A stretch of DNA of 64,000 bases from contig NZ_FRAP01000004.1 in NCBI RefSeq assembly GCF_900142365.1, forward strand, positions 1 through 64,000, given 5' to 3'. Shown here in pieces: positions 1 through 8,054 of the stretch; positions within the stretch are counted from its first letter, which is position 1; each line of letters begins with the position of its first letter. This stretch comes from Pseudonocardia thermophila (GTDB taxonomy: Bacteria; Actinomycetota; Actinomycetes; Mycobacteriales; Pseudonocardiaceae). Both the position numbers and the translations under genes were made by a program. The notes beneath the pieces were generated by a model. It worked only from the letters and a program-made list of their open reading frames with translations, did not search any database and was not told where the DNA came from.

Positions 1-307
1 GCTACAACACTCGACGCGCCCACTCCGCTCTCGGTGGCCGACCCCCAGCCACCCGACTCGCCGCCTAACTGTCAACAACCTCCCGGGTCAGTACACCTAG
101 CGGCGCGGAGCCGGGACCTGGCCAGGATCGTCCTCGAGCGGCCGCGACGGCTCGGCCGCCGGCGAACATCGGCGCGAACGACCGCCGTCTCCTTCCACTC
201 AGCCAGGCCCTGCGCCAGCGCCGACCAGCGTCTCGGCTCCGCTGCCTGCACGACGTCGAATGCGAAGCGCTTCGGCACCCGCGACCCACCCGAACCCGCC
301 CGGCGCC
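1..307. other. leading non-coding stretch, no supported gene
   Basis: No reading frame here has a convincing start, ribosome site and recognisable product. A minus-strand frame at 72-311 reads somewhat protein-like (around VPKRFAFDVVQAAEPRRW) but has no recognised domain, so it may be a decayed gene remnant or chance. It lies downstream of the tetR stop. No terminator hairpin was seen. Confidence 0.5.
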
Positions 308-859
308 TCACCCGGTCACCACCGCAGCAAGCCGGGTCAGGGCCGCCGTGATCTGCTCCGGGCTGAGGCCGAGCGAGCGGCGTTGGTAGCTGTACACGTC
401 GGGCGCGAGCGGTGCGAGCAGGATGTCGACCAGCGCATCCGGGTCGGGTGTGCCCGCCGCGGTCAGCAGCGCCCGCACGTGGGCCCGCCAGAAGCCGTAC
501 GCGCCGGTCTCGAAGCGGGTCCGGCCGATCTCGGCGCCGAGCACCAGGTGGGAGTGGTCCTCCAGCAGACGGACCATCGCGGCGTAGAACGCCGCCAGGC
601 GCTCCCCGGGCGGGGCGCCCGGCCCGAGGGGCGGGTCGCCGCGCAGGAGCTGGTCCTGCAACGCGCGTTCGTGCTCGTCGAGGAGCGCGACCGCGATGGA
701 CGCCCGGTCGGGGTAGCGGCGGTAGAGCGTGCCCCGGCCGACGCCCGCCTTCCTGGCGATGTCCTCCATCGTCACGTCCTGCGGCGACCGCTCCGCGAAG
801 AGGGCCGCGGCCGCGTCGAGGATGCGGGCACGGTTGCGCGCGGCGTCAGCCCTCTCCAT
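308..859 (-). CDS. TetR/AcrR family transcriptional repressor
   Basis: A 183-residue DNA-binding repressor, inferred to control the divergent azoreductase-sugE pair. The N-terminal helix-turn-helix is clear: ILDAAAALFAER leads into a recognition region containing DIARKAGVGRGTLYRRYPDR. The C-terminal ligand-binding part is helical and unique, as usual in the family. I chose the ATG at 857-859 because it gives a standard TetR N-terminus. A GTG at 878-880 would add seven residues but lies inside the palindrome at 870-923, so it is less likely. That palindrome covers the promoter space between the two divergent genes, which implies autoregulation and repression of both. The inducing ligand cannot be read from sequence; the neighbours suggest a quinone, azo dye or cationic biocide. 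Confidence 0.9.
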   Translation of the reverse strand: MERADAARNRARILDAAAALFAERSPQDVTMEDIARKAGVGRGTLYRRYPDRASIAVALLDEHERALQDQLLRGDPPLGPGAPPGERLAAFYAAMVRLLEDHSHLVLGAEIGRTRFETGAYGFWRAHVRALLTAAGTPDPDALVDILLAPLAPDVYSYQRRSLGLSPEQITAALTRLAAVVTG

Positions 860-869
860 GAACTCATTG

Positions 870-923
870 TATGTGGACACGCCGTCCGCTTACACTCGCA
901 CAAGCGGACACCGTGTCCACATA
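870..923. promoter_or_regulatory. TetR operator, 22-bp-arm inverted repeat
   Basis: The arms 870-891 and 902-923 are reverse complements at 20 of 22 positions, separated by 10 bases. Each arm contains two blocks, ATGTGGACAC and GTCCGCTT, so the site could bind two TetR dimers. It fills the gap between tetR and the azoreductase gene and lies just upstream of the azoreductase ribosome site. Confidence 0.8.
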
Positions 924-933
924 TGGAGGGATC

Positions 934-1560
934 ATGCTGCTGCACCTGGACGCGAGCGCTCGTCGCCCGTCGTTCTCCCGGAGGCTGTCGGCGGCGTTCG
1001 CCGCGCACTGGCGGGCCGCCCACCCCGAGGCCCGCTACGTCTACCGCGACCTGGCGGCGGACCCCGTGCCGCACATCGGTCAGGCGTGGACCGAGCTGTG
1101 CGACCACATCCTGGAGCACGGCATCACCGACATCGCGCGGTACGGGGAGGCGGCCCGCACCCCGGCCCAGCGCGCGGCGTGGGCGATCGTGGAGCCGCTG
1201 CTGGAGGAGGTGGTGGCCGCCGAGGTGATCCTCATCGGCACGCCGATGTACAACTACTCGATCCCGTCGGCGCTCAAGGCATGGCTCGACCAGATCACCT
1301 TCCCGAAGATGTCGCTCGCGGGCCGGTCGATCGTGGTGACCAGCGCACGCGGTGGCGCGTACGGCCCGGGCACTCCCCGCGAGCCGTACGACCACCAGGA
1401 GCGCTATCTGCGCGACTTCTTCGCGGGCCACTTCCGCATCGAGGACGTGACCTTCATCCACGTCGAGCTGGTCAACGCCCTCATCGACCCGGCTCTGGCC
1501 CACCGGCGCGAGCAGCACGAGGAATCGCTGGCCGCCGCGCTGCAGGAGGTGGCCCGGTGA
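934..1560 (+). CDS. azoR: FMN-dependent NADH-azoreductase (AzoR family)
   Basis: A 208-residue flavodoxin-fold oxidoreductase, expected to reduce azo bonds and quinones by two-electron steps using NADH and bound FMN in the cytoplasm. The N-terminal strand and phosphate loop (LLHLDASARRPSFSRRL) and the FMN-binding PMYNYSIPSALKAWLDQ stretch starting at about residue 104 match the family. GGAYGPG near residue 145 fits the second flavin loop. The ATG at 934 follows GGAGGG at 925-930; an upstream in-frame GTG at 871 would start inside the operator. Its stop overlaps the sugE start by four bases (GTGA), so the two are co-translated. The length is typical of the family. Confidence 0.9.
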   Translation: MLLHLDASARRPSFSRRLSAAFAAHWRAAHPEARYVYRDLAADPVPHIGQAWTELCDHILEHGITDIARYGEAARTPAQRAAWAIVEPLLEEVVAAEVILIGTPMYNYSIPSALKAWLDQITFPKMSLAGRSIVVTSARGGAYGPGTPREPYDHQERYLRDFFAGHFRIEDVTFIHVELVNALIDPALAHRREQHEESLAAALQEVAR

Positions 1561-1871
1561 GCTGGCTGATCCTGGTGATGGCCGGCGTGGTCGAGGCGGC
1601 GTGGGCGCAGAGCATCAAGCCGACGGAGAACTTCACCCGACCGCTGCCGACGCTGGTCTGCCTGGTCCTCATGGCGCTGGCCGTGTGGCTGCTCTCGCTG
1701 GCGATGAACTCGGTGCCGGTCGGCACCGCCTACGCCGTGTTCACCGGCATCGGTGCCGCCGGTGCGATCACGCTCGGCGTCCTGGTGCACGGCGATCCGA
1801 TCTCCGCGGGCCGGGTGGCCGCGTTGACGTTGATCATCGGCGGTGTCGTGCTGGCCCGGGTCACCGGCTGA
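1557..1871 (+). CDS. sugE: small multidrug resistance transporter, SugE/Gdx type
   Basis: A 104-residue four-helix membrane protein of the SMR family, which works as a dual-topology dimer and swaps protons for cationic substrates. The conserved membrane glutamate is Glu13 (GVVEAAW), and the PVGTAYAVFTGIGAAGA segment is typical of the Gdx/SugE branch. That branch exports guanidinium and some quaternary ammonium compounds. The GTG start overlaps the azoreductase stop as GTGA. No guanidine riboswitch is visible; control appears to come from the TetR operator. Pairing with an azoreductase suggests a role in detoxifying an aromatic or cationic xenobiotic, which is an inference. Confidence 0.88.
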   Translation: MSWLILVMAGVVEAAWAQSIKPTENFTRPLPTLVCLVLMALAVWLLSLAMNSVPVGTAYAVFTGIGAAGAITLGVLVHGDPISAGRVAALTLIIGGVVLARVTG

Positions 1872-2352
1872 CGCCTGACAGGAGCCCCGGGCCGACGCTC
1901 CGGTGCCGCTCGCACGATCCGGGGACCGGTTCGTCATCGACCGCGGCGCGTTCCGCGAAGAGGGCCGCGGCCGCGTCGAGGATGCGGCGCTTCGCTCAGG
2001 TGCTCCTCCATCGCACGCCGGCCCGGTGGCCGAGAAGGGTACCGAGACACGGCCCGTGCGCCCTTCGTCGGCAGGCCGTGAGAACGGTCGACACGAATCA
2101 CACCACGCACGGCGAGGGGACACAGGGCCACGGATGGCAGATGCCCCGGTCACGAGGCTGGGCGCGGCAGCGCTCGTCACACTCGCGCACCCGCGACCGG
2201 CGGTGGTCGACCCGCTGCCCGATGCCGCCCTCCCGCCGGCGGCGGGATGCTCGGGTCGTGGCGCCGGGCGCGCGGACGCGTTGCCTCACGATCGGCTTCC
2301 ACGCGGGCGGATCACAGGCTACAGCGCACGGCGAATGTCCTGGTCACAGACG
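1872..2352. other. intergenic stretch with a TetR gene fragment
   Basis: About 480 bases with no supported gene. The only recognisable content is at 1952-1987, where 36 bases are identical to 792-827 of the tetR gene in the same orientation. Read on the minus strand they encode KRRILDAAAALFAER, the start of a TetR helix-turn-helix, before the similarity ends. This looks like a decayed tetR paralogue or a partial duplication. Open frames across the rest have no recognisable protein character. Confidence 0.6.
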
Positions 2353-2424
2353 TGGGCGCGGCAGGGTTCGAACCTGCGACCGCTCGGTTGTAAGCCGAGT
2401 GCTCTCCCGCTGAGCTACGCGCCC
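2353..2424 (-). tRNA. tRNA-Val, anticodon TAC
   Basis: A 72-base cloverleaf on the minus strand. The acceptor stem pairs GGGCGCG (2418-2424) with CGCGCCC (2354-2360) and the discriminator is A at 2353. The D-arm contains TAGCTCAGCGGGAGAGC, the anticodon loop is CTTACAA flanked by CTCGG/CCGAG, giving anticodon TAC, and the T-arm has GGTTCGAACCC. The 3' CCA is not encoded. Such a tRNA near the peroxiredoxin/aceE genes fits actinobacterial gene order. Confidence 0.95.
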
Positions 2425-2428
2425 GGAT

Positions 2429-2457
2429 GGCGCCGGGGACCTTACCGTCCCGGCGCC
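2429..2457 (-). terminator. hairpin downstream of the peroxiredoxin gene
   Basis: GGCGCCGGG at 2429-2437 pairs with CCCGGCGCC at 2449-2457. Two more pairs form past a one-base bulge and the loop is about seven bases. It lies between the peroxiredoxin stop and the tRNA. There is no U-tract, as is common in high-GC actinobacteria. Confidence 0.55.
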
Positions 2458-2474
2458 CACCACGGCGAACGGCG

Positions 2475-2933
2475 TCAGAGCGCCGCGATGGCTTTCTTCC
2501 ACGCGGACTGGTCGCGGGCCTCGCCGGGGGCGTTGACCTCGGCGAAGCGGACGATGCCCTCCTTGTCGACCAGGAACGTGCCCCGCACGGCCATGCCGGC
2601 CTTCTCGTTGAACACGCCGTAGGCCTTGGCGACCTCGCCGTGCGGCCAGAAGTCCGACAGCAGCGGGAACTGGTAGTTCTGCGCGTCGGCCCACGCCTTG
2701 AGCGCGAAGGGGTGGTCGACCGAGATGGCCAGCACCTGCACGTCGTCGTTCTGGAACGTGCCGAGCTCATCACGGACCGCGCACAGCTCGCCGGTGCAGA
2801 TGCCGGAGAACGCGAACGGGTAGAAGACCACGAGGACGGCGCGCTCGCCGCGGAACGACGAGAGCGTGACCTCCTGCTTGTTCTGGTCGGGGAGCGTGAA
2901 GTCAGGGGCGGTGGAACCCACCTCGGGGGCCAT
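2475..2933 (-). CDS. ahpE: AhpE-like peroxiredoxin with a possible resolving cysteine
   Basis: A 152-residue thioredoxin-fold peroxidase that reduces hydroperoxides and peroxynitrite. Length and sequence fit mycobacterial AhpE (Rv2238c). The active-site region is FYPFAFSGIC, with peroxidatic Cys46. A second cysteine, Cys51, follows five residues later, the spacing used by PrxQ/BCP enzymes as a resolving cysteine. As I recall it, the mycobacterial protein has no cysteine there. A conserved arginine needed for catalysis is expected in the C-terminal half (RGTF region). The ATG at 2933 has a good AAGGAG ribosome site. It is followed by a terminator hairpin and then tRNA-Val, and preceded by DUF3052 on the same strand, as in Mycobacterium. 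Confidence 0.9.
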   Translation of the reverse strand: MAPEVGSTAPDFTLPDQNKQEVTLSSFRGERAVLVVFYPFAFSGICTGELCAVRDELGTFQNDDVQVLAISVDHPFALKAWADAQNYQFPLLSDFWPHGEVAKAYGVFNEKAGMAVRGTFLVDKEGIVRFAEVNAPGEARDQSAWKKAIAAL

Positions 2934-3075
2934 CGATCTCTCCTTGCGCGGGGTCTGGGTGCACCGAGCCTATCCGTAGCCACGGGCGCGGGCAGCGGCT
3001 CGATGCACCACGAGCCCGGGCAGGAGCCCGCGGGGGTTCGCACCGCCCCTGGGTGAGGCACCGGCGGGGCCGGGC

Positions 3076-3510
3076 TCACCGACGCGACTTCACCGCTTTG
3101 GGTCCGACGAGCCGGGCACCGGCCCAGTCCTCGGTGACGCTGATGTTGGACGTCTGCGAGAGTCCGGCGGTCGCCGCCGCCTCGGCGATGTCGCTCGGCT
3201 CGACGTAGCCCGGGCGCCCCGTCTTCGGGGTCAGCACCCACACGACACCGTTCTCGGCGAGCAGGCTCATGGCGTCGACGAGATCATCAGCGAGATCTCC
3301 GTCACCGTCCCGCCACCAGAGCAGGACGACGTCCATGACGTCCTGGGCGTCCTCGTCGAGCAGCTCGTCCCCGCACCGCTCCTCCACGGCGTCGCGAACG
3401 GCCTCGTCGACGTCGGTGTCCCAGCCCAGTTCCTGCACCACCATGCCCGGCTCGATGCCGAGCTTGCCGGCGATGTCGGACCCTCGTCCGGCATCATCCG
3501 CGGTTGCCAC
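3076..3510 (-). CDS. DUF3052 family protein
   Basis: A 144-residue acidic cytoplasmic protein matching DUF3052 (Rv2239c-like), an actinobacterial family of unknown function always found beside aceE. Visible features are the [20 protein letters not shown] start, an acidic middle section ([17 protein letters not shown]) and a C-terminal [10 protein letters not shown]. It starts at GTG 3508-3510 with AAGGGGA upstream. It is divergent from aceE, with about 180 bases between the two start codons. The position suggests a link to pyruvate dehydrogenase expression or assembly, but nothing in the sequence shows this. Confidence 0.88.
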   Translation of the reverse strand: MATADDAGRGSDIAGKLGIEPGMVVQELGWDTDVDEAVRDAVEERCGDELLDEDAQDVMDVVLLWWRDGDGDLADDLVDAMSLLAENGVVWVLTPKTGRPGYVEPSDIAEAAATAGLSQTSNISVTEDWAGARLVGPKAVKSRR

Positions 3511-3693
3511 CCGTGTCCCCTTTTCCTCGATCCGGTCTCCCGGTTGACAACGCTATACGTCGTCTCCGGATGCGGAATCCGAACACGAAGCGGATCAGTA
3601 CGCAACCACTCGTTACGAGATCGAGCACCGGGGGGCACGATAGGGGGTGAACCGGAGAAGCACACCCCGCTCCAGCGTCAACAGGGAGATCCC

Positions 3694-6480
3694 TTGACCG
3701 CCCAGTCCCGTCCAGCGACGCCGCGACGAGTCCACGTCATCCGTGACGGCCTCGCGGCGCACCTGCCCGACATCGACCCCGAGGAGACGGCCGAGTGGCT
3801 GGACTCCTTCGACGCCGTGCTCGACGCGGCCGGTCAGCAGCGGGCCCGTTACCTGATGCTGCGCCTGCTGCAGCGCGCGCGTGAGCGCCACGTCGGTGTT
3901 CCCGCGCTGACCAGCACCGACTACGTCAACACGATCCCGACCGACCGCGAGCCGTGGTTCCCGGGCGACGAGGAGACCGAGCGCGCCTACCGGCGCTGGA
4001 TCCGCTGGAACGCGGCCATGACGGTGCACCGCGCGCAGCGGCCGGGCATCAGCGTGGGCGGGCACATCTCGACCTACGCCTCCTCGGCGACCCTCTACGA
4101 GGTCGGGTTCAACCACTTCTTCCGTGGCAAAGATCACCCGTGCGGTGGAGACCAGGTCTTCATCCAGGGCCACGCGTCACCCGGCATCTACGCGCGCGCC
4201 TACTTGGAGGGCCGGCTCACCGAGGACCAGCTCGACGGGTTCCGTCAGGAGCTGTCCCACGGCGGACCGGGGCACGGGCTGCCGTCCTACCCGCACCCGC
4301 GGCTGATGCCGGACTTCTGGGAGTTCCCCACGGTCTCGATGGGCCTGGGCCCCATGAACGCGATCATGCAGGCGCGGTTCAACCGCTACGCCTACGCCCG
4401 GGGCATCATCCCCTCGGGCGACCAGCACGTCTGGGCGTTCCTCGGCGACGGCGAGATGGACGAGCCGGAGGCTCGTGGCCTGATCCACATCGCGGCCACG
4501 GAGGGCCTGGACAACCTCACGTTCGTCGTCAACTGCAACCTGCAGCGGCTCGACGGCCCGGTCCGCGGCAACGGCAAGATCATCCAGGAGCTGGAGGCGT
4601 TCTTCCGCGGCGCCGGCTGGAACGTGATCAAGGTCATCTGGGGCCGCGAGTGGGACGCGCTCCTGCACGCCGACCGCGACGGCGCGCTGATCAACCTCAT
4701 GAACAGCACGCCGGACGGCGACTACCAGACGTACAAGGCCAACGACGGCGCGTACGTCCGCGACCACTTCTTCGGCCGCGACCCGCGCACCAAGGCGCTC
4801 GTCGAGAAGATGAGCGACGAGGAGATCTGGAACCTCAAGCGCGGCGGGCACGACTACCGCAAGGTCTACGCGGCCTACGCGGCGGCCATGGAGCACCACG
4901 GCCAGCCGACCGTGATCCTCGCCAAGACCATCAAGGGCTACGGCCTGGGCAAGAGCTTCGCCGGGCGCAACGCCACGCACCAGATGAAGAAGCTCTCCCT
5001 CGCCGACCTCAAGCAGTTCCGGGACGAGCAGCGCATCCCGATCAGCGACAAGGTCCTCGAGGAGAACCCGTACATGCCGCCGTACTACCACCCCGGCATG
5101 GACGCTCCCGAGATCCAGTACATGCTGGAGCGCCGCCGCGCCCTCGGCGGGCCGCTGCCGTCGCGGCGGGTGGCCGCCAAGCCGCTCGTGCTGCCCGGCG
5201 ACAAGGTCTACGACGCGATCCGCAAGGGCTCGGGCAAGCAGGAGGTCGCCACGACGATGGCGTTCGTCCGGCTGCTGCGCGAGCTGGTGAAGGACCCCGA
5301 GATCGGCCACCGGTTCGTGCCGATCATCCCGGACGAGGCGCGCACGTTCGGGATGGACTCGATGTTCCCGACCCAGAAGATCTACAACCCGAACGGGCAG
5401 CAGTACACGTCCGTCGACGCCTCCCTGATGCTCGCCTACCGCGAGGCGGAGGACGGCCAGCTGCTCCACGAGGGCATCAACGAGGCCGGGTCGATGGGTT
5501 CGTTCATCGCCGCCGGGTCGTCCTACGCGACCCACGGGCAACCGACGATCCCGGTGTACGTGTTCTACTCGATGTTCGGGTTCCAGCGGACCGGGGACTC
5601 GATCTGGGCGGCCGCCGACCAGATGGCCCGCGGCTTCCTCATCGGCGCCACCGCGGGCCGCACCACGCTGACCGGTGAGGGCCTGCAGCACAACGACGGG
5701 CACTCGCTGGTGCTCGCCTCCACCAACCCGGCGGTCGTGGCCTACGACCCGGCGTTCGCCTACGAGATCGGGCACATCGTGCGCGACGGGCTGCGCCGCA
5801 TGTACGGCGAGTCGACCGACGACGGCGTGCTGGCCGGCGACGACGTCATCTACTACCTGACGGTCTACAACGAGCCGTACGTGCAGCCCGCCGAGCCCGC
5901 CGATCTCGACGTCGAGGCGCTGCTGAAGGGCATCTACCGCTACCAGGGCAGCCCGCGTCCGGACGGACCGCAGGTGCGCCTGCTCGCCTCCGGCGTGGCC
6001 GTGCCGTGGGCGCTGAAGGCCCGCGACGTCCTCGCCGAGGAGTTCGGGGTCGGCGCCGAGGTGTGGTCGGTGACGTCGTGGGGCGAGCTGCGCCGTGACG
6101 GCGTCGAGGCCGAGCGGCACAACCTGCTGCACCCCGCCGACGAGCCGAAGGTCCCGTTCATCACGCAGGCCCTCGGCGGCAGCGACGCCCCGGTCGTGGC
6201 GGTGTCGGACTGGATGCGGGCGCTGCCCGACCTCGTGCGGCAGTGGGTACCGGCGCCGTTCACCTCCCTGGGCACCGACGGGTTCGGCCTGTCCGACACC
6301 CGACCGGCGGTGCGACGGCACTTCAACGTCGACGCCGAGTCGATCGTGGTGGCCGCCCTCGCCTCGCTCGCGCAGCGCGGCGAGTTCGACAGGGCGGAGG
6401 TCGCCGAGGCCGCCCGGCGCTTCGCCATCGACGACCCGCAGGCCGCGGGTCCGCAGACGACCGACTCCGGGGTCGCCTGA
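3694..6480 (+). CDS. aceE: pyruvate dehydrogenase E1 component, homodimeric type
   Basis: A 928-residue thiamine-diphosphate enzyme that decarboxylates pyruvate and passes the acetyl group to the lipoyl domain of E2, feeding acetyl-CoA synthesis. The thiamine-binding [12 protein letters not shown] motif starts near residue 250 and ends about 30 residues later at NCN, which is diagnostic. The N-terminal, pyrimidine-binding and C-terminal transketolase domains run in the usual order for the single-chain AceE type. The frame is open back to 3544, but TTG at 3694 is preceded by AGGGAG and gives a normal N-terminus ([20 protein letters not shown]), so I chose it. A strong hairpin follows the stop. 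E2/E3 genes are not in the window. Confidence 0.93.
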   Translation: MTAQSRPATPRRVHVIRDGLAAHLPDIDPEETAEWLDSFDAVLDAAGQQRARYLMLRLLQRARERHVGVPALTSTDYVNTIPTDREPWFPGDEETERAYRRWIRWNAAMTVHRAQRPGISVGGHISTYASSATLYEVGFNHFFRGKDHPCGGDQVFIQGHASPGIYARAYLEGRLTEDQLDGFRQELSHGGPGHGLPSYPHPRLMPDFWEFPTVSMGLGPMNAIMQARFNRYAYARGIIPSGDQHVWAFLGDGEMDEPEARGLIHIAATEGLDNLTFVVNCNLQRLDGPVRGNGKIIQELEAFFRGAGWNVIKVIWGREWDALLHADRDGALINLMNSTPDGDYQTYKANDGAYVRDHFFGRDPRTKALVEKMSDEEIWNLKRGGHDYRKVYAAYAAAMEHHGQPTVILAKTIKGYGLGKSFAGRNATHQMKKLSLADLKQFRDEQRIPISDKVLEENPYMPPYYHPGMDAPEIQYMLERRRALGGPLPSRRVAAKPLVLPGDKVYDAIRKGSGKQEVATTMAFVRLLRELVKDPEIGHRFVPIIPDEARTFGMDSMFPTQKIYNPNGQQYTSVDASLMLAYREAEDGQLLHEGINEAGSMGSFIAAGSSYATHGQPTIPVYVFYSMFGFQRTGDSIWAAADQMARGFLIGATAGRTTLTGEGLQHNDGHSLVLASTNPAVVAYDPAFAYEIGHIVRDGLRRMYGESTDDGVLAGDDVIYYLTVYNEPYVQPAEPADLDVEALLKGIYRYQGSPRPDGPQVRLLASGVAVPWALKARDVLAEEFGVGAEVWSVTSWGELRRDGVEAERHNLLHPADEPKVPFITQALGGSDAPVVAVSDWMRALPDLVRQWVPAPFTSLGTDGFGLSDTRPAVRRHFNVDAESIVVAALASLAQRGEFDRAEVAEAARRFAIDDPQAAGPQTTDSGVA

Positions 6481-6489
6481 CGCCCGTCC

Positions 6490-6523
6490 GGTGGGTGCCC
6501 GGGCCACGCCCCGGGCACCCACC
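6490..6523 (+). terminator. aceE terminator hairpin
   Basis: A perfect 14-bp GC-rich stem (6490-6503 with 6510-6523) around a six-base loop, starting nine bases after the aceE stop. There is no U-tract. Confidence 0.75.
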
Positions 6524-6817
6524 CCCAACTCCCCTCGAACCGCGCTGACCGTCCTCCGGATCCGGCTCGCAAGCGGTCCGGAGACCCTCTGAATCGATCT
6601 TCGGGGCCGTTCTCGGGCCGCATCCGCCGAGAACCGCGAAATCCGCAGCATCTTGCCCCTCGGCAGGGCGGTCGGAACGCGATACGCTCCGCCGGACGTC
6701 AGGCCCGGGGCACGGAGCGGCACTGGTACAGGCGTCCCGATCCGGCACGGACCGATAGTGCCCGGACGGCGCGATGCCGGGGGCAGAGCCCCGGCGCCAG
6801 GTACGAGGAGAGCAAGA
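6524..6817. other. long leader region of the cold-shock gene
   Basis: About 290 bases between the aceE terminator and cspA with no supported gene. A -10-like TACGCT lies at 6683-6688, but no good -35 is at the right distance, so the promoter is not assigned. If transcription starts there the 5' leader would be about 125 bases, in keeping with the long structured leaders of cold-shock mRNAs. That is an inference. Confidence 0.35.
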
Positions 6818-7024
6818 ATGGCTGAAGGCACCGTCAAGTGGTTCAACAGCGAGAAGGGCTACGGCTTCCTCGCACCTGACGGTGGTGGCGCGGACGTGTT
6901 CGTGCACTACTCGGCGATCCAGGTCAACGGGTACAAGAGCCTCGAAGAGGGCCAGCGGGTGTCCTTCGACATCGAGCAGGGTCAGAAGGGACCGCAGGCC
7001 ACCCAGGTCACTCCGCTCAGCTGA
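6818..7024 (+). CDS. cspA: cold-shock protein, CspA family
   Basis: A 68-residue single cold-shock domain that binds single-stranded RNA and DNA and melts mRNA structure. Both RNA-binding motifs are present: KGYGFLAP (RNP1) near residue 15 and VFVHYSAI (RNP2) near residue 30. The start follows GAGGAGAG at 6805-6812 and gives the canonical [11 protein letters not shown]-terminus. It is monocistronic, with a strong hairpin just after the stop. Housekeeping versus cold-inducible behaviour cannot be told from sequence. Confidence 0.95.
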   Translation: MAEGTVKWFNSEKGYGFLAPDGGGADVFVHYSAIQVNGYKSLEEGQRVSFDIEQGQKGPQATQVTPLS

Positions 7025-7029
7025 AAGCG

Positions 7030-7057
7030 GTACGGCGGCCCGTGAGGGCCGCCGTAC
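7030..7057 (+). terminator. cspA terminator hairpin
   Basis: A perfect 12-bp stem (7030-7041 with 7046-7057) closed by a GTGA loop, which fits the GNRA tetraloop pattern. It begins six bases after the cspA stop. Confidence 0.75.
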
Positions 7058-7072
7058 ACCGAACCGCACGAT

Positions 7073-7103
7073 CCGGCACCTCGAGTCGCTCGTCAGGTGC
7101 CGG
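7073..7103 (-). terminator. hairpin downstream of the pirin gene
   Basis: A perfect 9-bp stem (7073-7081 with 7095-7103), extended inside by CGAG/CTCG with a two-base bulge. It lies in the convergent space between cspA and the pirin gene and could serve the minus-strand transcript. Confidence 0.55.
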
Positions 7104-7176
7104 GCTGCCCGCCCGTGTGTGCCCGGGCGCGGCTACGAGGCGCGGCTGCGCCACCGACGGGGGCTGCCGCCCGCGC

Positions 7177-7947
7177 TCAGCCCAGAGTCGCGTGCATCTC
7201 CCAGGCGAGGATCTCGGCGCCGTCGGGGCCGCCGGTGACCCGCTGTCCCTCGCCTGCGGTGATGCGGGCGGCGTCACCGGTGCCCAGCGTCCCCGTTCCC
7301 TCGAGCTCCACGGAGCCACGGGCGACGAACAGGTGCACCCACGGCGCTGCAGGCAACGCCACCGTGCCGCCCGGCCGCAGCCGGGCGGCGTGGAGCGCCG
7401 CGTGCTCCTGGGCGATCGAGATGGCCTTCTCGTCGGCGTGCTCCGGCATCCCGGACGCGACGACGAGCAGGTCGCCGCGATCCAACTCGCCGCCGATGTC
7501 GAGCTGCTCGTAGCCGGGATCCAGGCCTGCGCGGTCGGGCAGCACCCACATCTGCACGAAGTGGACGTCCTCGGCGTGCTCGGCGATCGAGGCGTCGAGC
7601 CGCCAGGCGTCGTTCTTCTCCGAGTGCAGGATCCCCCGCCCCGCGCTCATGCGCTGGGCCAGCCCGGGGTGGATGACGCCCGAGTGCCCCTCGGAGTCCT
7701 GGTGGACCAGCGACCCCGACAGCACCCAGGTGACGATCTCCATGTCGCGGTGCGGGTGGGTCTCGAACCCGCTGCCCGCCTTCACGACGTCGTCGTTGGC
7801 GACCAGCAGCAGGCCGAAGTGGGTGTTCGCCGGGTCGTAGTGGCCGCCGAACGAGAAGCTGTGCCGGGAGTCCAGCCAGTCGATCGCGGTCACGAACCGG
7901 TCCCCGGCACGGCGCACGTCGACGCTCGGGGTCAGCTTCGGGGTCAT
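7177..7947 (-). CDS. pirin family bicupin protein
   Basis: A 256-residue bicupin. The N-terminal cupin carries the metal-binding HPHRDMEIVTW motif with His64 and His66, and ILHSEKN supplies a further histidine. Family members include quercetinases and transcription cofactors; in some actinobacteria pirin proteins influence acyl-CoA or pyruvate metabolism. The ATG at 7945-7947 has GGAAGGT upstream and gives MTPKLTPSVDVRRA; the frame continues upstream but lacks a better start. It diverges from the fatty-acid regulator gene, with an imperfect palindrome at 7964-7989 in the shared space. Whether it acts on metabolism or on a regulator is unknown. Confidence 0.88.
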   Translation of the reverse strand: MTPKLTPSVDVRRAGDRFVTAIDWLDSRHSFSFGGHYDPANTHFGLLLVANDDVVKAGSGFETHPHRDMEIVTWVLSGSLVHQDSEGHSGVIHPGLAQRMSAGRGILHSEKNDAWRLDASIAEHAEDVHFVQMWVLPDRAGLDPGYEQLDIGGELDRGDLLVVASGMPEHADEKAISIAQEHAALHAARLRPGGTVALPAAPWVHLFVARGSVELEGTGTLGTGDAARITAGEGQRVTGGPDGAEILAWEMHATLG

Positions 7948-7963
7948 GGGGCACCTTCCGTCC

Positions 7964-7989
7964 GATGTAGTTGCTCGTGCAACCACATC
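7964..7989. promoter_or_regulatory. palindrome between pirin and fasR genes
   Basis: Arms 7964-7974 and 7979-7989 are reverse complements at 10 of 11 positions around a four-base centre. The core AGTTGC-N4-GCAACC resembles MarR-type operators in layout. It sits 17 bases upstream of the pirin start and 66 bases upstream of fasR, so it may control either or both. The protein that binds is not identified. Confidence 0.5.
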
Positions 7990-8054
7990 GCGGTCGTGGC
8001 TGTTCCTGTCCAGGATCGCATCGCCCGCCGGCGCAGCCGTGCGATGCTGCCCTC

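Noticed and set aside
72..311. minus-strand frame of 79 codons with protein-like stretches
   Set aside because: No ribosome site, no domain and no known partner. It may be a relic, but it is not strong enough to call.
3544..3560. TTGACA followed by TATACG upstream of aceE
   Set aside because: The spacing is only four bases, so these cannot be the -35 and -10 of one promoter.
4177..6846. 889-codon open frame on the minus strand across aceE
   Set aside because: It lies antisense to the clearly conserved aceE gene and is a by-product of high GC at third codon positions. Its sequence is low complexity with no recognisable domain.
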